In this document: one piece after another, positions 9,874 through 19,074 of the stretch
How positions within the stretch are numbered: position 1 is the stretch's first letter
How the letters are laid out: the number at the start of each line of letters is the position of its first letter
Source: Reyranella sp.
GTDB taxonomy: Bacteria > Pseudomonadota > Alphaproteobacteria > Reyranellales > Reyranellaceae
Assembly: GCF_030651995.1 (NCBI RefSeq)
Contig: NZ_JAUSBN010000005.1
Span: 213,865-277,864, forward strand
Length of the DNA: 64,000 nt
Reading direction: 5' to 3'
Notes under the pieces: generated by a model
Database searches by the model: none
Told to the model about the DNA's origin: nothing
Seen by the model: only the letters and a program-made list of their open reading frames with translations
Translations under genes and position numbers: made by a program

Positions 9874-10401
9874 ATGTCCAAGGATATCGACCTCAAGCAG
9901 CACATTCGCTCGATCCCCGACTTCCCCAAGCCGGGCATCCTCTTCTACGACATCTCGACCCTGCTGGCGCATCCCAAGGCCTGGCACACCGCGATCGAGC
10001 GGCTCGCCGACCTGATCCGGCCGCACAAGCCCGACGCACTCGCCGGAATCGAATCGCGCGGCTTCCTGCTGGCCGCGCCGCTTGCCCTCGCGCTCGGCAC
10101 CGGCTTCGTGATGATGCGCAAGCAGGGCAAGCTGCCGGGCACGACAGTACGCCACACCTATGCGCTGGAGTACGGCACCGACACGATCGAGATCCAGCAG
10201 GACGCCGTGCACAAGGGCTCCCGGGTCGTCCTCGTCGACGATCTGCTGGCGACCGGCGGCACGATGGGCGCCGCCGTGAACCTGCTGGAAACCATCGGCG
10301 CCGTGGTGCCCGCGACCGCGGTCCTCATCGAGCTCACCTTCCTCGAAGGCCGCAAGAGACTGACGCCGCCGGTCGAAACGCTGCTGCAGTACGACAGCTA
10401 G
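9874..10401 (+). CDS. apt: Adenine phosphoribosyltransferase
   Basis: A 175-residue purine salvage enzyme that converts adenine plus PRPP to AMP. The PRPP loop [13 protein letters not shown], the hood-region [13 protein letters not shown] and the N-terminal [14 protein letters not shown] are all diagnostic of Apt, and the length is typical. ATG 9874 has GGAG seven bases upstream. It follows the amidase by 14 bases and is followed by a long palindrome. Confidence 0.96.
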   Translation: MSKDIDLKQHIRSIPDFPKPGILFYDISTLLAHPKAWHTAIERLADLIRPHKPDALAGIESRGFLLAAPLALALGTGFVMMRKQGKLPGTTVRHTYALEYGTDTIEIQQDAVHKGSRVVLVDDLLATGGTMGAAVNLLETIGAVVPATAVLIELTFLEGRKRLTPPVETLLQYDS

Positions 10402-10417
10402 AGGCCGAGCCGACGGA

Positions 10418-10530
10418 CCTCATTCTGAGGAGCCGCGCAGAGCGCGGCGTCTCGAAGGATGGGCAACAGACATGGTGCTCGTTCCCCACCCTTCGAGACG
10501 CGGTCCTTCGGACCGGTCCTCAGGGTGAGG
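10418..10530. repeat. Intergenic palindrome, family A copy 1
   Basis: An imperfect inverted repeat of about 113 bases. It begins CCTCATTCTGAGGAG and ends CTCCTCAGGGTGAGG-like, with inner arms CGTCTCGAAGGATGGG and CCCACCCTTCGAGACGCG. The same layout recurs at 18520, 30006 and 63660. It lies between apt and the next gene and could fold into a long hairpin in RNA. Confidence 0.88.
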
Positions 10531-10596
10531 CATTGTTGTCCGACATGCTTTCCGCCTCGTCGGCAAACCGGCTACGATGCCGGCCGGAGGAAATGC

Positions 10597-11688
10597 ATGT
10601 TTTCAGTTTCCGGGTGCTTCTCTGAAACCTATGCCGAGGCGCGCGCCAAGTTCTGCGGTGCCGCCGCCCAGGCCGGAGGAGCCCTGCGTTCGTGGCTGAA
10701 TCCGAAGGCGCGCGGTCCGAATGGCGAGACGCTCTATCTCGACACGGCGCGCTTCGGGCCGGCGGATGCCGCGAACATGCTGGTGCTGATCGCCGGCACG
10801 CACGGCGTCGAGGGCCATTGCGGATCGGGCGCCGAGATCGCCTGGATGCGCTCGGGCGGGCCGGCGAAGCTGCCGCCCGGCACGGGGGCGCTGCTGATCC
10901 ATGCGCTCAATCCCTATGGCTTCGCGTGGACGCGCCGCGTCACCGAGGACAATGTCGATCTCAACCGCAACTTCGTCGATCACGACAAGGGCTATCCAGC
11001 GAACGACGGCTATCTCGCCATTGCGGACGCCGTTCTGCCGACCGACTGGGATGAGGCAAGCAAGGCCGAGACCGATCGCGTGTTCGCGGCCTATGCCCAG
11101 AAGCACGGCGCCTTCGGCCTGCAGAGCGCGATCAGCGGCGGCCAGTATACCCACCCCGACGGCATTTTCTTCGGCGGCACTTCGCCCAGCTGGAGCAACC
11201 GGACGATCCGCGCCATCGCCCGCGAGGAGCTGTCGCGGGCCAAGAGAGTCGGGATCATCGATTTCCATACCGGCCTCGGCCCGTTCGGCCATGGCGAACT
11301 GATCTGCGCGGTGTCGCCCGCCGCCAGGTCATTCGCCCGCGCCAAGGCCTGGTACGGCGACGAGATGACCTCGCCGGAAGGCGGCACTTCCACTTCGGCA
11401 GTGGTCGTCGGCGTCATGACCGACGCCTTCCCGCAGGAGCTGCCCGATGCCGAGGTGACGCCGGTCGCGCTCGAATACGGCACCTATCCGGTGCCGGAAG
11501 TGCTGAACGCGGTGCGCGCCGACAACTGGCTGCATCATCGCGGCGACCCCGGCTCGGCGCGGGGGCGCGCCCTGAAGGCGGACATGAAGGAGCGTTTCTT
11601 CCCGGCCGGCGACAAGTGGCGGGAAATGGTCTGGGCCCGCGCCGACCAGACGATCGGCTGGGCGCTGAAGGGGATGACCAGGGGATGA
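10597..11688 (+). CDS. DUF2817 / M14-like metallopeptidase
   Basis: A 363-residue protein of the DUF2817 group, related to zinc carboxypeptidases (M14). Candidate zinc ligands His69 and Glu72 lie in GTHGVEGHCGS, followed by NVDLNRNF, the IIDFHTGLGP histidine and a late ALEYGT glutamate in the place of the M14 catalytic Glu. No signal peptide is seen, so it is probably cytoplasmic. ATG 10597 has GGAGG at a good distance; an overlapping ATG four bases earlier is out of frame. The TGA overlaps the next gene's ATG (ATGA), indicating translational coupling to the patatin protein. Confidence 0.88.
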   Translation: MFSVSGCFSETYAEARAKFCGAAAQAGGALRSWLNPKARGPNGETLYLDTARFGPADAANMLVLIAGTHGVEGHCGSGAEIAWMRSGGPAKLPPGTGALLIHALNPYGFAWTRRVTEDNVDLNRNFVDHDKGYPANDGYLAIADAVLPTDWDEASKAETDRVFAAYAQKHGAFGLQSAISGGQYTHPDGIFFGGTSPSWSNRTIRAIAREELSRAKRVGIIDFHTGLGPFGHGELICAVSPAARSFARAKAWYGDEMTSPEGGTSTSAVVVGVMTDAFPQELPDAEVTPVALEYGTYPVPEVLNAVRADNWLHHRGDPGSARGRALKADMKERFFPAGDKWREMVWARADQTIGWALKGMTRG

Positions 11689-13499
11689 GCCTCGCCGTGC
11701 CGAGCGAGGATACCGCCCGGCTGCGGCTGCAGAAGGTGCTGCAGCAGACTCCGCTGTTCGCCGACCTCGCCCCCGAAGCCCTGGCCGCCGTCGAGCACCA
11801 GCTGACCTTGCTGGTGCTGCCCGGCGGTGCGCCGCTGTTCCGCCAGGGCGAGCCGGCCGACGCCGTCTATGTCGTGACGAGCGGCTCTCTCGGGGTGTTT
11901 CGCCATCACGAGGCCGGCGACGCCCGCGAGCCCGTGCTGATCGCGGAGATCCCGCCGGGCAATCTCGTCGGCGAGATGTCGCTCCTGTCGCAGGGCAAGC
12001 GCACGCGCAGCGTGGCGGCGCTGCGCGACAGCGAGGTCTGGCGTCTGCCCCAGACCAGCTTCCACACCCTCACCTCGAACCATCCGGAGGTCTTGCCGGC
12101 GCTGATGCGCAGCGTCGTGGCGCGCAATGCGCAGGACGCCAGGGGCGGGCGCCGCCAGCCGCGTACCTTCGCGCTGCTGCCCAGCGGCCCCGACGTTCCC
12201 TCGGCGCGTTTCGCGGTGATGCTGGCCAATGCGCTCGGCCGCATCGGCACCCAGGTGCAGATGCTGGGGTCGGAATCGCTCGACCAGGAGCCCGAATGGT
12301 TCGCGCGCTGCGAGATGGAATCGTCGTTCGTGCTCTACCGCGCCGATCCGACCCTGACGCCGTGGACCGAGCTTTGCCTGCGCCAGGCCGATTGCCTGGT
12401 CGTGATGCGCAATGCCGACAACGACGCTCCGACCAAGGTCCCTTTTGAAATCGAGACGGCGCAGAGCGGCGCGGTGTTCCACCGGCGCCGCGAGCTGGTG
12501 CTGCTGCATGAGGGTCACGAACCGAAGGCGGGCTCCACCGCTCCGCTGCTGGCGGGCGGCCTCTACGGCAACCACCATCATGTTCGCCTCGACATTCCTG
12601 CCGACATCGACCGGCTGGCGCGCATCCTCACCGGTCATGCCGTGGGCGTCGTCATGGCGGGCGGCGGCGCGCGCGCCTTCACCCATATCGGCGTGGTCAA
12701 GGCGTTGCGCGAGTGCGGCGTGCCGATCGACCTGGTGGGCGGCACCAGCATGGGCGCCATCGTCGCGGCCGGCGTCGCCTCCCGCTGGAACGACGAGGAA
12801 CTCGACACGCGTTTCCGCCGCGCCTTCGTCGACAACAATCCGCTCAGCGATTACACGGTGCCGCTGATCTCGCTGTTCGCCGGGCGCAGGGTCACGCGCC
12901 TGCTGCGCATGGCCTTTGGCGAGAAGGACATCGAGGATCTGATCCTCCCCTACTACTGCATCACCGCGAACCTCACGACCTCCAAGGCAGACATCCATAC
13001 GGTCGGGCGGCTGTGGCGGTGGCTGCGTGCCTCGGTGTCGATCCCCGGCGTGATACCGCCCTTCAACGAGGCGGGCGAAGTCCATGTCGATGGCGGCGTC
13101 ATCGACAATTTCCCCGTGCGCGCCATGCAGCGGCTGGGTCGCGGCGTGACCATCGGCGTCGACATCGATACCGGCGGCGCGCTGGCCGCCGGCGAGGGTG
13201 TCATGGAACCCTGGTCGGCCTGGCAGTTCTTCAGGCGCCTCGTCTGGAAGCGCAACGAGACGCTGCCGATCCCCTCGATCGTGCGCATCCTGCTGCGCTC
13301 GGCGCTGGTCGCCAGCACGTCGCGCGCGGCCGAGGATCGCGCCGCCGCGGAGCTGCTGATCGTGCCGCCGATGACCCATATCGACCTGCTCGACTGGACC
13401 AGTTTCGACGCCGCGATCGAGCTCGGCTACCGCACGACGATGGAAGGTCTCGAGAAGGCCCGCACCCTGCCGGTCGGCGTGCGTCTCTTCGTGTCGTGA
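11685..13499 (+). CDS. Cyclic-nucleotide-binding / patatin-like phospholipase (NTE-like)
   Basis: A 604-residue protein with an N-terminal cNMP-binding-like domain (about residues 15-140; FRQGEPADAVYVVTSGSLGV) and a C-terminal patatin domain. The patatin nucleophile is Ser355 in GGTSMGAIVA, its oxyanion glycine stretch is VMAGGGARAF, and the partner Asp469 is in VHVDGGVIDNFP. This is the architecture of bacterial neuropathy-target-esterase homologues, which hydrolyse membrane phospholipids or lysophospholipids. The start at 11685 overlaps the stop of the peptidase gene, so the two are coupled. Whether the regulatory domain still binds a nucleotide cannot be judged. Confidence 0.92.
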   Translation: MSLAVPSEDTARLRLQKVLQQTPLFADLAPEALAAVEHQLTLLVLPGGAPLFRQGEPADAVYVVTSGSLGVFRHHEAGDAREPVLIAEIPPGNLVGEMSLLSQGKRTRSVAALRDSEVWRLPQTSFHTLTSNHPEVLPALMRSVVARNAQDARGGRRQPRTFALLPSGPDVPSARFAVMLANALGRIGTQVQMLGSESLDQEPEWFARCEMESSFVLYRADPTLTPWTELCLRQADCLVVMRNADNDAPTKVPFEIETAQSGAVFHRRRELVLLHEGHEPKAGSTAPLLAGGLYGNHHHVRLDIPADIDRLARILTGHAVGVVMAGGGARAFTHIGVVKALRECGVPIDLVGGTSMGAIVAAGVASRWNDEELDTRFRRAFVDNNPLSDYTVPLISLFAGRRVTRLLRMAFGEKDIEDLILPYYCITANLTTSKADIHTVGRLWRWLRASVSIPGVIPPFNEAGEVHVDGGVIDNFPVRAMQRLGRGVTIGVDIDTGGALAAGEGVMEPWSAWQFFRRLVWKRNETLPIPSIVRILLRSALVASTSRAAEDRAAAELLIVPPMTHIDLLDWTSFDAAIELGYRTTMEGLEKARTLPVGVRLFVS

Positions 13500-13534
13500 A
13501 GGACGCTTCCGATCGGACACGGGAAGGAAACAAC

Positions 13535-13906
13535 ATGACGGACGAGTCGACGGCCCGGCATCTCGCGACCCTGCGGGAGCTCAATCACCACTACGTGCGT
13601 TCGGTCGGGGAAGCCGACGTCGAGTGGTTCGACCGGCATCTGTCGGACGATTTCCACAACACCAACCCCGACGGCACGCTGATCGAGCGTGCCGCGTTCC
13701 TGGCGCAGATCGGCCGCGGCTCGGCGGTGAAGCACCTTCGCGAGCACGACGTGAAGATCCGCCTGCTGGGCGGCTTCGCCATCATCCACGCGCGGACCAG
13801 CTATACGAAGGCCGACGGCAGCACCGGCGCCGGCTGGTACACCGACGACTGGCAGCTTGGGCCGGAGGGCTGGCGCTGCGTTTCGGCCCACGTCAGCCGC
13901 TCGTGA
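13535..13906 (+). CDS. NTF2-like / SnoaL-type protein
   Basis: A 123-residue protein with the alpha+beta cone signature of the NTF2-like superfamily: LRELNHHYVRSVGEADVEWF, then DDFHNTNPDGTLIERAAFL and an ending WRCVSAHVSRS. Members act as small enzymes or ligand-binding proteins, often annotated DUF4440, and no specific role can be read here. ATG 13535 is preceded by GGGAAGGAAA. It lies 35 bases after the patatin gene and 13 before an MFS gene, so it may belong to the same transcript. Confidence 0.85.
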   Translation: MTDESTARHLATLRELNHHYVRSVGEADVEWFDRHLSDDFHNTNPDGTLIERAAFLAQIGRGSAVKHLREHDVKIRLLGGFAIIHARTSYTKADGSTGAGWYTDDWQLGPEGWRCVSAHVSRS

Positions 13907-13919
13907 GCGCGTCCCGGCC

Positions 13920-15119
13920 ATGACGACGGATACGGCCGCCGCGGATACATCTCCCGCCGCCTGGCGCGTCGTCTTCGCCTGCTTCGTATCGGCCGTGTTC
14001 GCCTGGGGGTTCGGCTTCTATGCGCACGGGATCTATCTCGTCGAACTGCAGCGGGCGCACGGCTGGTCGACCGGCTTCATCTCGTCCGTCGTCACCATGC
14101 ACTACGTGCTGGGCGCCTTGCTGCTGCCCCGCATCGCCGAGGCGATCGGCCGCTTCGGGCCGCGCACCGTGTTCCTGGCCGGCCTCTCCATCACGACCGT
14201 CTCCCTGATGCTGCTGCCCTCGGTCACCGAACCGTGGCAGCTGGTCGTGCTCTACATCGTCATGGCGCCGGGCTGGAACGCCACCAGCGTGGCGCCGATC
14301 GCCGCCACGGTCGGCCAATGGTTCGACCGCAAGCGCGGCCTCGCGCTCAATCTCGCGCTGAGCGGCGCCACCCTCGCGGGCCTCGTCGTCACGCCGGTCC
14401 TGCTCGCGGCCATCCCCGCGCTGGGCTTCGCGACGGCCGAACGGCTGCTGGTGGCCGTCGGCATCGTCCTGGCCGCCGGCGCCGTCGCCCTGTTCGTGCG
14501 CCGGGGACCGCTGTCGCCCAGGCCGGCGACGGTGCGGCTCAATCGGCTGGCGCCCCTGCGGGAGTGGCATTTCTGGAGCATCGCTGCGCCCTTCGCCCTC
14601 GTGCTGACGTCCCAGGTCGGCTTCCTCACACATCTCGTGCCGCTGGTTATCTCTCGTTCGGCTGTGAGCGGAGCGGCGATTGATCCTGCCCTGGCCGTCG
14701 GCATCAACGCCGTGACGGCGCTCGTCGGCCGCATCATGCTGGGGTTGGTGATCGACCGCCTCGAGCCGCGCCGCGCCTCGGCGATCTGCTTTCTCGTGCA
14801 GGCCGGCGCCATCGCCGTGCTGGAATTCGTCGAGACGCCGCTCGCCGTTTACAGCGCCTGCGCCGCCTATGGGCTCGCCGTGGGCAACATCATCACCCTG
14901 TCGCCGATGATCGTGCAGCGTGAATTCACAGCCGATCGGTTCCCCGCGATCGTCGCCCTTTCCACGGCGGTCATGCAGACCCTCTACGCCTTCGGACCCG
15001 GCCTGCTGGGCGTCCTGCGCGACGCCTCAGGTGGGTACACCGTGCCACTGGCGGTCTGCATGGGCCTCAACCTCACGGCGTCAGCGCTGATCCTGATGCG
15101 AGCGCGGCGACCAGCCTAA
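13920..15119 (+). CDS. MFS permease
   Basis: A 399-residue major facilitator with about 12 hydrophobic segments. It opens with a short polar tail, then WRVVFACFVSAVFAWGF. The loop 2-3 region is LLLPRIAEAIGRFGPRTVF, and EWHFWSIAAPFALV starts the second half. The overall shape resembles the oxalate/formate and monocarboxylate branch of MFS, but the substrate is unknown. It overlaps the convergent DUF2000 gene by four bases at the 3' end. Confidence 0.9.
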   Translation: MTTDTAAADTSPAAWRVVFACFVSAVFAWGFGFYAHGIYLVELQRAHGWSTGFISSVVTMHYVLGALLLPRIAEAIGRFGPRTVFLAGLSITTVSLMLLPSVTEPWQLVVLYIVMAPGWNATSVAPIAATVGQWFDRKRGLALNLALSGATLAGLVVTPVLLAAIPALGFATAERLLVAVGIVLAAGAVALFVRRGPLSPRPATVRLNRLAPLREWHFWSIAAPFALVLTSQVGFLTHLVPLVISRSAVSGAAIDPALAVGINAVTALVGRIMLGLVIDRLEPRRASAICFLVQAGAIAVLEFVETPLAVYSACAAYGLAVGNIITLSPMIVQREFTADRFPAIVALSTAVMQTLYAFGPGLLGVLRDASGGYTVPLAVCMGLNLTASALILMRARRPA

Positions 15120-15544
15120 GCCAGGAACTTCAGCCCGTTCACCACCTTGTCGACCGCCTTGCGCGGCCCGTGCACGCCGATGCCGACGAAGTCCAGCGCA
15201 TCGACCGGCGCCGCGGCCACGGCCGCGCGATTGTCGGCGTCGTTGGTCGTGGTGAACATCGGCTCGATATAGATGGCGGGCACCAGCTCGCGCGACAGCG
15301 CCCGCTGGTGCGTCCGCCGAAGCTCCTCCAGCGTGGCGCCGTAGACGAACACCGGCTCGCGGATCAGGGCGGTGTAGGCCCGCCCACCGCCATCGCGATA
15401 GGGCTCGCCCATCAGATGGGCGTGGGTGCCGGCGAGGCCGCCCGCCAGGAAGGCCGCGACATTGGCGACCTGCCAGGCGGCCAGTTCCTTGCGCAGCACG
15501 AGGGCTGTCTTGGTTTCGTAGATCATGCCGCCGATATGGGGCAT
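15116..15544 (-). CDS. DUF2000 family protein
   Basis: A 142-residue protein matching the DUF2000 pattern: KTALVLRKELAAWQVANVAAFL at the start and IGVHGPRKAVDKVVNGLKFL at the end. The family has a peptidyl-tRNA-hydrolase-like fold and no established activity. An internal ATG (15526, MIYETK) would also fit the family N-terminus, so the first six residues are uncertain. It is divergent from an AraC regulator only 29 bases away, a common pairing that suggests the regulator controls it. Confidence 0.82.
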   Translation of the reverse strand: MPHIGGMIYETKTALVLRKELAAWQVANVAAFLAGGLAGTHAHLMGEPYRDGGGRAYTALIREPVFVYGATLEELRRTHQRALSRELVPAIYIEPMFTTTNDADNRAAVAAAPVDALDFVGIGVHGPRKAVDKVVNGLKFLA

Positions 15545-15573
15545 GCTGTTCCCACCGTCTTGAACATTCGTGC

Positions 15574-16377
15574 ATGACCGTCGACCAGATCCGTCTCGAC
15601 CGACCGGCGTCCGGCCTGCAGCGCCTCGAAGGGCGGTTCGGCGGCCATGCCTACGACCTGCACCGGCACGAGACCTACGGAGTCGGGCTCACCCTCTACG
15701 GCGTGCAGCAGTTCCACTATCGCGGCAGCCTGCGGGCGAGCCGGGCGCGGCAGGTGCTGGTCCTGCATCCCGACGAGGCGCATGACGGCCATGCCGGCGA
15801 AGGCCGCGCCTTCGCCTATCGCATGCTCTATCTCGATCCAGCCGCGATCACCCAGGCGCTCGATGGTGCGAGCCTGCCCCATGTCACGGAGGCGGTCGGG
15901 CACGATCCCGAGACGGCGAGGCTCATCGAGGAAGCCTTTGTCGATTTCCCGCAGCCGCTCGAGCCACTGGCGATCGACGCCACGATCGGCCGTCTCGCCG
16001 ATCTCCTGGCGCGGCGCGGGGATGGCGGACCTCGCCGGCGGCGGGGCAGCGTCGCCTTTCGGGCGGTGCGACTGGCCCGCAGCTTCCTGATGGCCGAGTC
16101 TCACCGTGTCGTGGGCTCCGACGAGCTGGAACGTGTGAGCGGGCTCGACCGCTTCACCCTTGCCCGTCATTTCCGCTCGGCGTTCGGCACTTCGCCCCAT
16201 CGCTACCAGGTCGGCCGGCGCCTGATGCGCGCGCAGGCCCTGATCGTGGAGGGCCATGCCCTGTCGGAGGCCGCCGCCGCCGCGGGCTTCGCCGACCAGA
16301 GCCATCTCACGCGACACTTCTCGGCCCGCTTCGGGATCACGCCGGGCCGCTGGGCCGCTCTGTCGCGACGCGACTAA
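15574..16377 (+). CDS. AraC-family transcriptional regulator
   Basis: A 267-residue regulator with an N-terminal cupin-like AraC binding domain (YDLHRHETYGVGLTLYGVQQF) and a C-terminal double helix-turn-helix from about residue 165. The HTH motifs are LERVSGLDRFTLARHFRSAFG and ALSEAAAAAGFADQSHLTRHF. The layout is that of AraC activators responding to a small ligand. It is divergent from the DUF2000 gene, with just 29 bases for a shared operator. The 3' end touches the convergent monooxygenase. Confidence 0.93.
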   Translation: MTVDQIRLDRPASGLQRLEGRFGGHAYDLHRHETYGVGLTLYGVQQFHYRGSLRASRARQVLVLHPDEAHDGHAGEGRAFAYRMLYLDPAAITQALDGASLPHVTEAVGHDPETARLIEEAFVDFPQPLEPLAIDATIGRLADLLARRGDGGPRRRRGSVAFRAVRLARSFLMAESHRVVGSDELERVSGLDRFTLARHFRSAFGTSPHRYQVGRRLMRAQALIVEGHALSEAAAAAGFADQSHLTRHFSARFGITPGRWAALSRRD

Positions 16378-17588
16378 AGCCGATACCGGCCGTCGGCGTC
16401 GAGCGAATCGGCCGATCGCCAGCCGCGGCGCAGCCCCGCCAGCACGCCCGTCAGCCTCCGGCGGAGGGGCGCTATCTGACAGGCGCGCGGCAGGACGAGA
16501 TCGCGCGGGATGGCGAGCAGATCATGGTGCGACTGGAAAAACGGCGTCAGCAGGTGACTGGCGGTCCCGTAGAAACGGTTGGGAGGACCTCGTCTCTGCG
16601 CGAACAGGTCCATCGCCTGTGCAAGATCGCCGGCCTCGGCGAGGCTGCGCCCCAGCGCATGAGCGTCGAGCAGGCCGAGATTGGCCCCTTGGCCCAGCTG
16701 CGGGCTGGTGCCGTGCGCGGCATCGCCGATGAACAGGACCGGGCCCTCGGCCCAGCGCGGCAAGCTCACGTGGCGGTAAGTCGCGCGCGAGAAATCGCCG
16801 GCAGCGACTGCGCGCTCGACGATCGGGGCCGCATCCGGCCAGAGCGACAAGGCGTCGCGCCGCATCGCCTCGAGATCGAGCGGCCGGTCGGCCTCGAGTT
16901 CGGCCGTGGGCAGGCTCCAGAACAGGGTGACCCTGTGGGGCGCGACCGGGAGAATCCCCATCATATTACTCGTGCCAGCGAAGCGCTGGCGCAGGAGGCG
17001 TACGGCACCGAAGGCCTGGGTATCGGGCACGGTCGTCCACATGCAGCCCCAAGGATAAAGGGGTGCCCGAGACCGGGGAAACACGCGTTGCCTCAGCGCC
17101 GAATGTGAACCGTCCGCCACCACCAGCAGGTCGAAGGGGCCGTGCCGGCCCGCCTTGCGGTCGAGGGCAACCGCCCGGGCGCCCTCGCGCTCGACGTCCA
17201 CGATTTCAACGCCTGTGACCAGCCGGACCCCCGAGACCAGCACACGGCGGTGCAGAAGGTCGAACAGGGCCGAACGGCGGATTCCCAGGCCGAACGTCGC
17301 CGGGTGCAGGTCGCCATAGGCGAGATCGATTACCCGTATCCCCCACTGATTCTCCCCCACCAGCCCGTCGATCCGAGCCCCGGCGGCGAGGGCGTCCTGC
17401 TCGATGCCGAGGGCGCGCAGGACCGAAAGGCCCGTGGGCTGCAGCAGCAGGCCGGCCCCCACCGCGTGCGGCTGCTCAAAGCGCTCCAGCAAGGTGACGA
17501 CATGTCCGGCATCGGCGAGAAAGCGGGCCGCTGCCTGCCCTGCGATGCCGCAGCCGACAATACCGATCTCAAGAGACCTCAACGCCAT
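16374..17588 (-). CDS. FAD-dependent monooxygenase (salicylate hydroxylase-like)
   Basis: A 404-residue class A flavoprotein. The Rossmann FAD motif is GIVGCGIAGQAAARFLADAG at about residues 9-28, the DG region is LLVVADGSHSALR, and the second FAD motif is FIGDAAHGTSPQLGQGANLG. Family members hydroxylate aromatic rings or related substrates with NAD(P)H and O2, and the substrate here is unknown. It converges with the AraC gene (4-base overlap) and follows the SDR terminator region, so it is probably a separate unit. Confidence 0.9.
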   Translation of the reverse strand: MALRSLEIGIVGCGIAGQAAARFLADAGHVVTLLERFEQPHAVGAGLLLQPTGLSVLRALGIEQDALAAGARIDGLVGENQWGIRVIDLAYGDLHPATFGLGIRRSALFDLLHRRVLVSGVRLVTGVEIVDVEREGARAVALDRKAGRHGPFDLLVVADGSHSALRQRVFPRSRAPLYPWGCMWTTVPDTQAFGAVRLLRQRFAGTSNMMGILPVAPHRVTLFWSLPTAELEADRPLDLEAMRRDALSLWPDAAPIVERAVAAGDFSRATYRHVSLPRWAEGPVLFIGDAAHGTSPQLGQGANLGLLDAHALGRSLAEAGDLAQAMDLFAQRRGPPNRFYGTASHLLTPFFQSHHDLLAIPRDLVLPRACQIAPLRRRLTGVLAGLRRGWRSADSLDADGRYRL

Positions 17589-17620
17589 CCACCCTCGTAG
17601 GTCGCCCCACTATCCATACA

Positions 17621-17655
17621 ACGAAAAAGGGTGACCCGCAGGCCACCCTTTGATC
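17621..17655 (-). terminator. Rho-independent terminator of the SDR gene
   Basis: Read on the minus strand, AAAGGGTG and CACCCTTT form an eight-base stem with a GC-rich 10-base loop, followed by a TTTTTC tract. It lies about 24 bases past the SDR stop codon and ends the CoA cluster. Confidence 0.85.
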
Positions 17656-17674
17656 GAGCGTCCGTCGTCGAAGA

Positions 17675-18499
17675 TCAGAGGCCGCCGTTCACGACCAGGC
17701 ACTGGCCGCTGACATAGTCGCTGTCGGGGCTGCAGAACAGGTAGACCGAACCCGCTGCCTCCTCGGGCAGGCCGCCGCGGCCCAGGGGGATCATCTGGTT
17801 CAGCGCGGCGAGACGGCCGCCCTGGACGCCGATCTTGACGGTGCGGCCCTGGACCTCGATCTCGCCGGACTCGCCCTGGGCCAGCGGCTTGGTGAGGCGG
17901 GTCTGGATGTAGCCGAAGGCCACGGCGTTCACCGTGACGTCGTAGCGGCCGAACTCCTTGGCCAGCGTCTTGGTCAGGCCGACGATGCCCGCCTTGCCCG
18001 CCGAGTAGTTGGACTGGCCGGCATTGCCGTTGACGCCCGAGGTCGAGGAAATGTTCACGACCTTGCGCACGATGCGCTTGCCCTCGGCGCGCTCCTTCTC
18101 GACGGCATCCTTGAAGTGCAGCTGGAAGGCCCGGAGGATGCGGAACGGCGCGGTCAGGTGGACGTCGAGGATGGCGTACCACTGCTCGTCGGTCATCTTC
18201 TGGATGACCGAGTCCCAGGTGTAGCCGGCATTATTCACCACGACATGGCAGCCGCCGAAGGCGTCGACCGCGGTCTTGACGATGCGATCGCCGAAATCCG
18301 GCTTGGCGACGTCGCCGTTGCACATGACGGCCTTGCCGCCCATCTTCTTGATCTCGGCCACCGTCTCCTCGGCCGGCGCGTCGTCGATGTCGTTGATGAC
18401 CACGCTGGCGCCGTCGCGCACCAGGCGCAGCGCGATCTCCTTGCCGATGCCGCGTCCCGAACCGGTGACGATCGCCACCCTGCCGTCCATCTGACCCAT
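17675..18499 (-). CDS. SDR family oxidoreductase (3-hydroxyacyl-CoA dehydrogenase-like)
   Basis: A 274-residue short-chain dehydrogenase with the NAD(P) motif TGSGRGIG (12-19), NNAG at 89-92, a Ser near 151-152 and the YSAGK catalytic pair Tyr165/Lys169. FabG-like proteins of this size reduce or oxidise 3-oxo/3-hydroxy acyl thioesters, which fits the dehydratase and thiolase genes upstream on the same strand. ATG 18499 has GAGGAGACAG at a good spacing. A longer in-frame opening to 18577 runs into the palindrome and is not used. A family A palindrome separates it from the MaoC gene. Confidence 0.93.
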   Translation of the reverse strand: MGQMDGRVAIVTGSGRGIGKEIALRLVRDGASVVINDIDDAPAEETVAEIKKMGGKAVMCNGDVAKPDFGDRIVKTAVDAFGGCHVVVNNAGYTWDSVIQKMTDEQWYAILDVHLTAPFRILRAFQLHFKDAVEKERAEGKRIVRKVVNISSTSGVNGNAGQSNYSAGKAGIVGLTKTLAKEFGRYDVTVNAVAFGYIQTRLTKPLAQGESGEIEVQGRTVKIGVQGGRLAALNQMIPLGRGGLPEEAAGSVYLFCSPDSDYVSGQCLVVNGGL

Positions 18500-18519
18500 G
18501 TCTGTCTCCTCAAAGTACG

Positions 18520-18624
18520 CCTCACCCTGAGGAGCCGCGCGCAGCGCGGCGTCTCGAAGGGTGGGAACCAGTCGCAATGTTGCCCACCCTTCGAGACGCG
18601 CCTGTGGCGCTCCTCAGGGTGAGG
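18520..18624. repeat. Intergenic palindrome, family A copy 2
   Basis: About 105 bases starting CCTCACCCTGAGGAG and ending CTCCTCAGGGTGAGG, with inner arms GTCTCGAAGGGTGGG and CCCACCCTTCGAGAC. It fills nearly all of the gap between the MaoC and SDR genes of the CoA cluster, so it would sit in the mRNA as a long hairpin if the two are co-transcribed. Confidence 0.88.
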
Positions 18625-18634
18625 TGGATGGTGA

Positions 18635-19063
18635 TCAGTTCAGTGCGACCGTGGCGGTCCCCTGAAGAGTGTCCTGGCCGTTCTGGTTGGTGCACTTGAC
18701 CTCGAGATCGACCAGCGTCTCGCCGTCCTTCTCGCGCTTGCCCGTGACCTTGCCCGAGACGGTGATGACGTCGCCCACCCAGGTGATCGAGGTGAAGCGC
18801 GTGCCGAGGCCGCGGACCTGCTTCTGCGGGACCCACGAGGTGACGAGACGGCCGAGGAAGGCCATCGACAGCATGCCGTGGGCGAACACATCCTTGAAAC
18901 CGAACTTCTTGGCGAAGTCGATGTCGACGTGGATCGGATTGTGGTCGCCGGAGCCGCCGCAGTAGAGGGCGAGCTGGTGGCGGCTGATCGGCGGCAGCAC
19001 CAGCGGCTTCAGTTCGTCGCCGACCTTCACGTCGGCAAATTTCGGAGCGGTCGCAGTTGCCAT
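18635..19063 (-). CDS. MaoC-type (R)-hydratase/dehydratase subunit
   Basis: A 142-residue single hot-dog protein. The hydratase 2 motif is LYCGGSGDHNPIHVD, with catalytic Asp40 and His45, followed by FAHGMLSMAFLG. It should hydrate 2-enoyl thioesters or dehydrate 3-hydroxyacyl thioesters. Its start is 11 bases after the partner subunit's stop, with GGGAGGC as ribosome site. That partner lacks the Asp/His pair, so the two probably form a HadAB-like heterodimer with the active site on this chain. Confidence 0.92.
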   Translation of the reverse strand: MATATAPKFADVKVGDELKPLVLPPISRHQLALYCGGSGDHNPIHVDIDFAKKFGFKDVFAHGMLSMAFLGRLVTSWVPQKQVRGLGTRFTSITWVGDVITVSGKVTGKREKDGETLVDLEVKCTNQNGQDTLQGTATVALN

Positions 19064-19074
19064 GAGTGCCTCCC

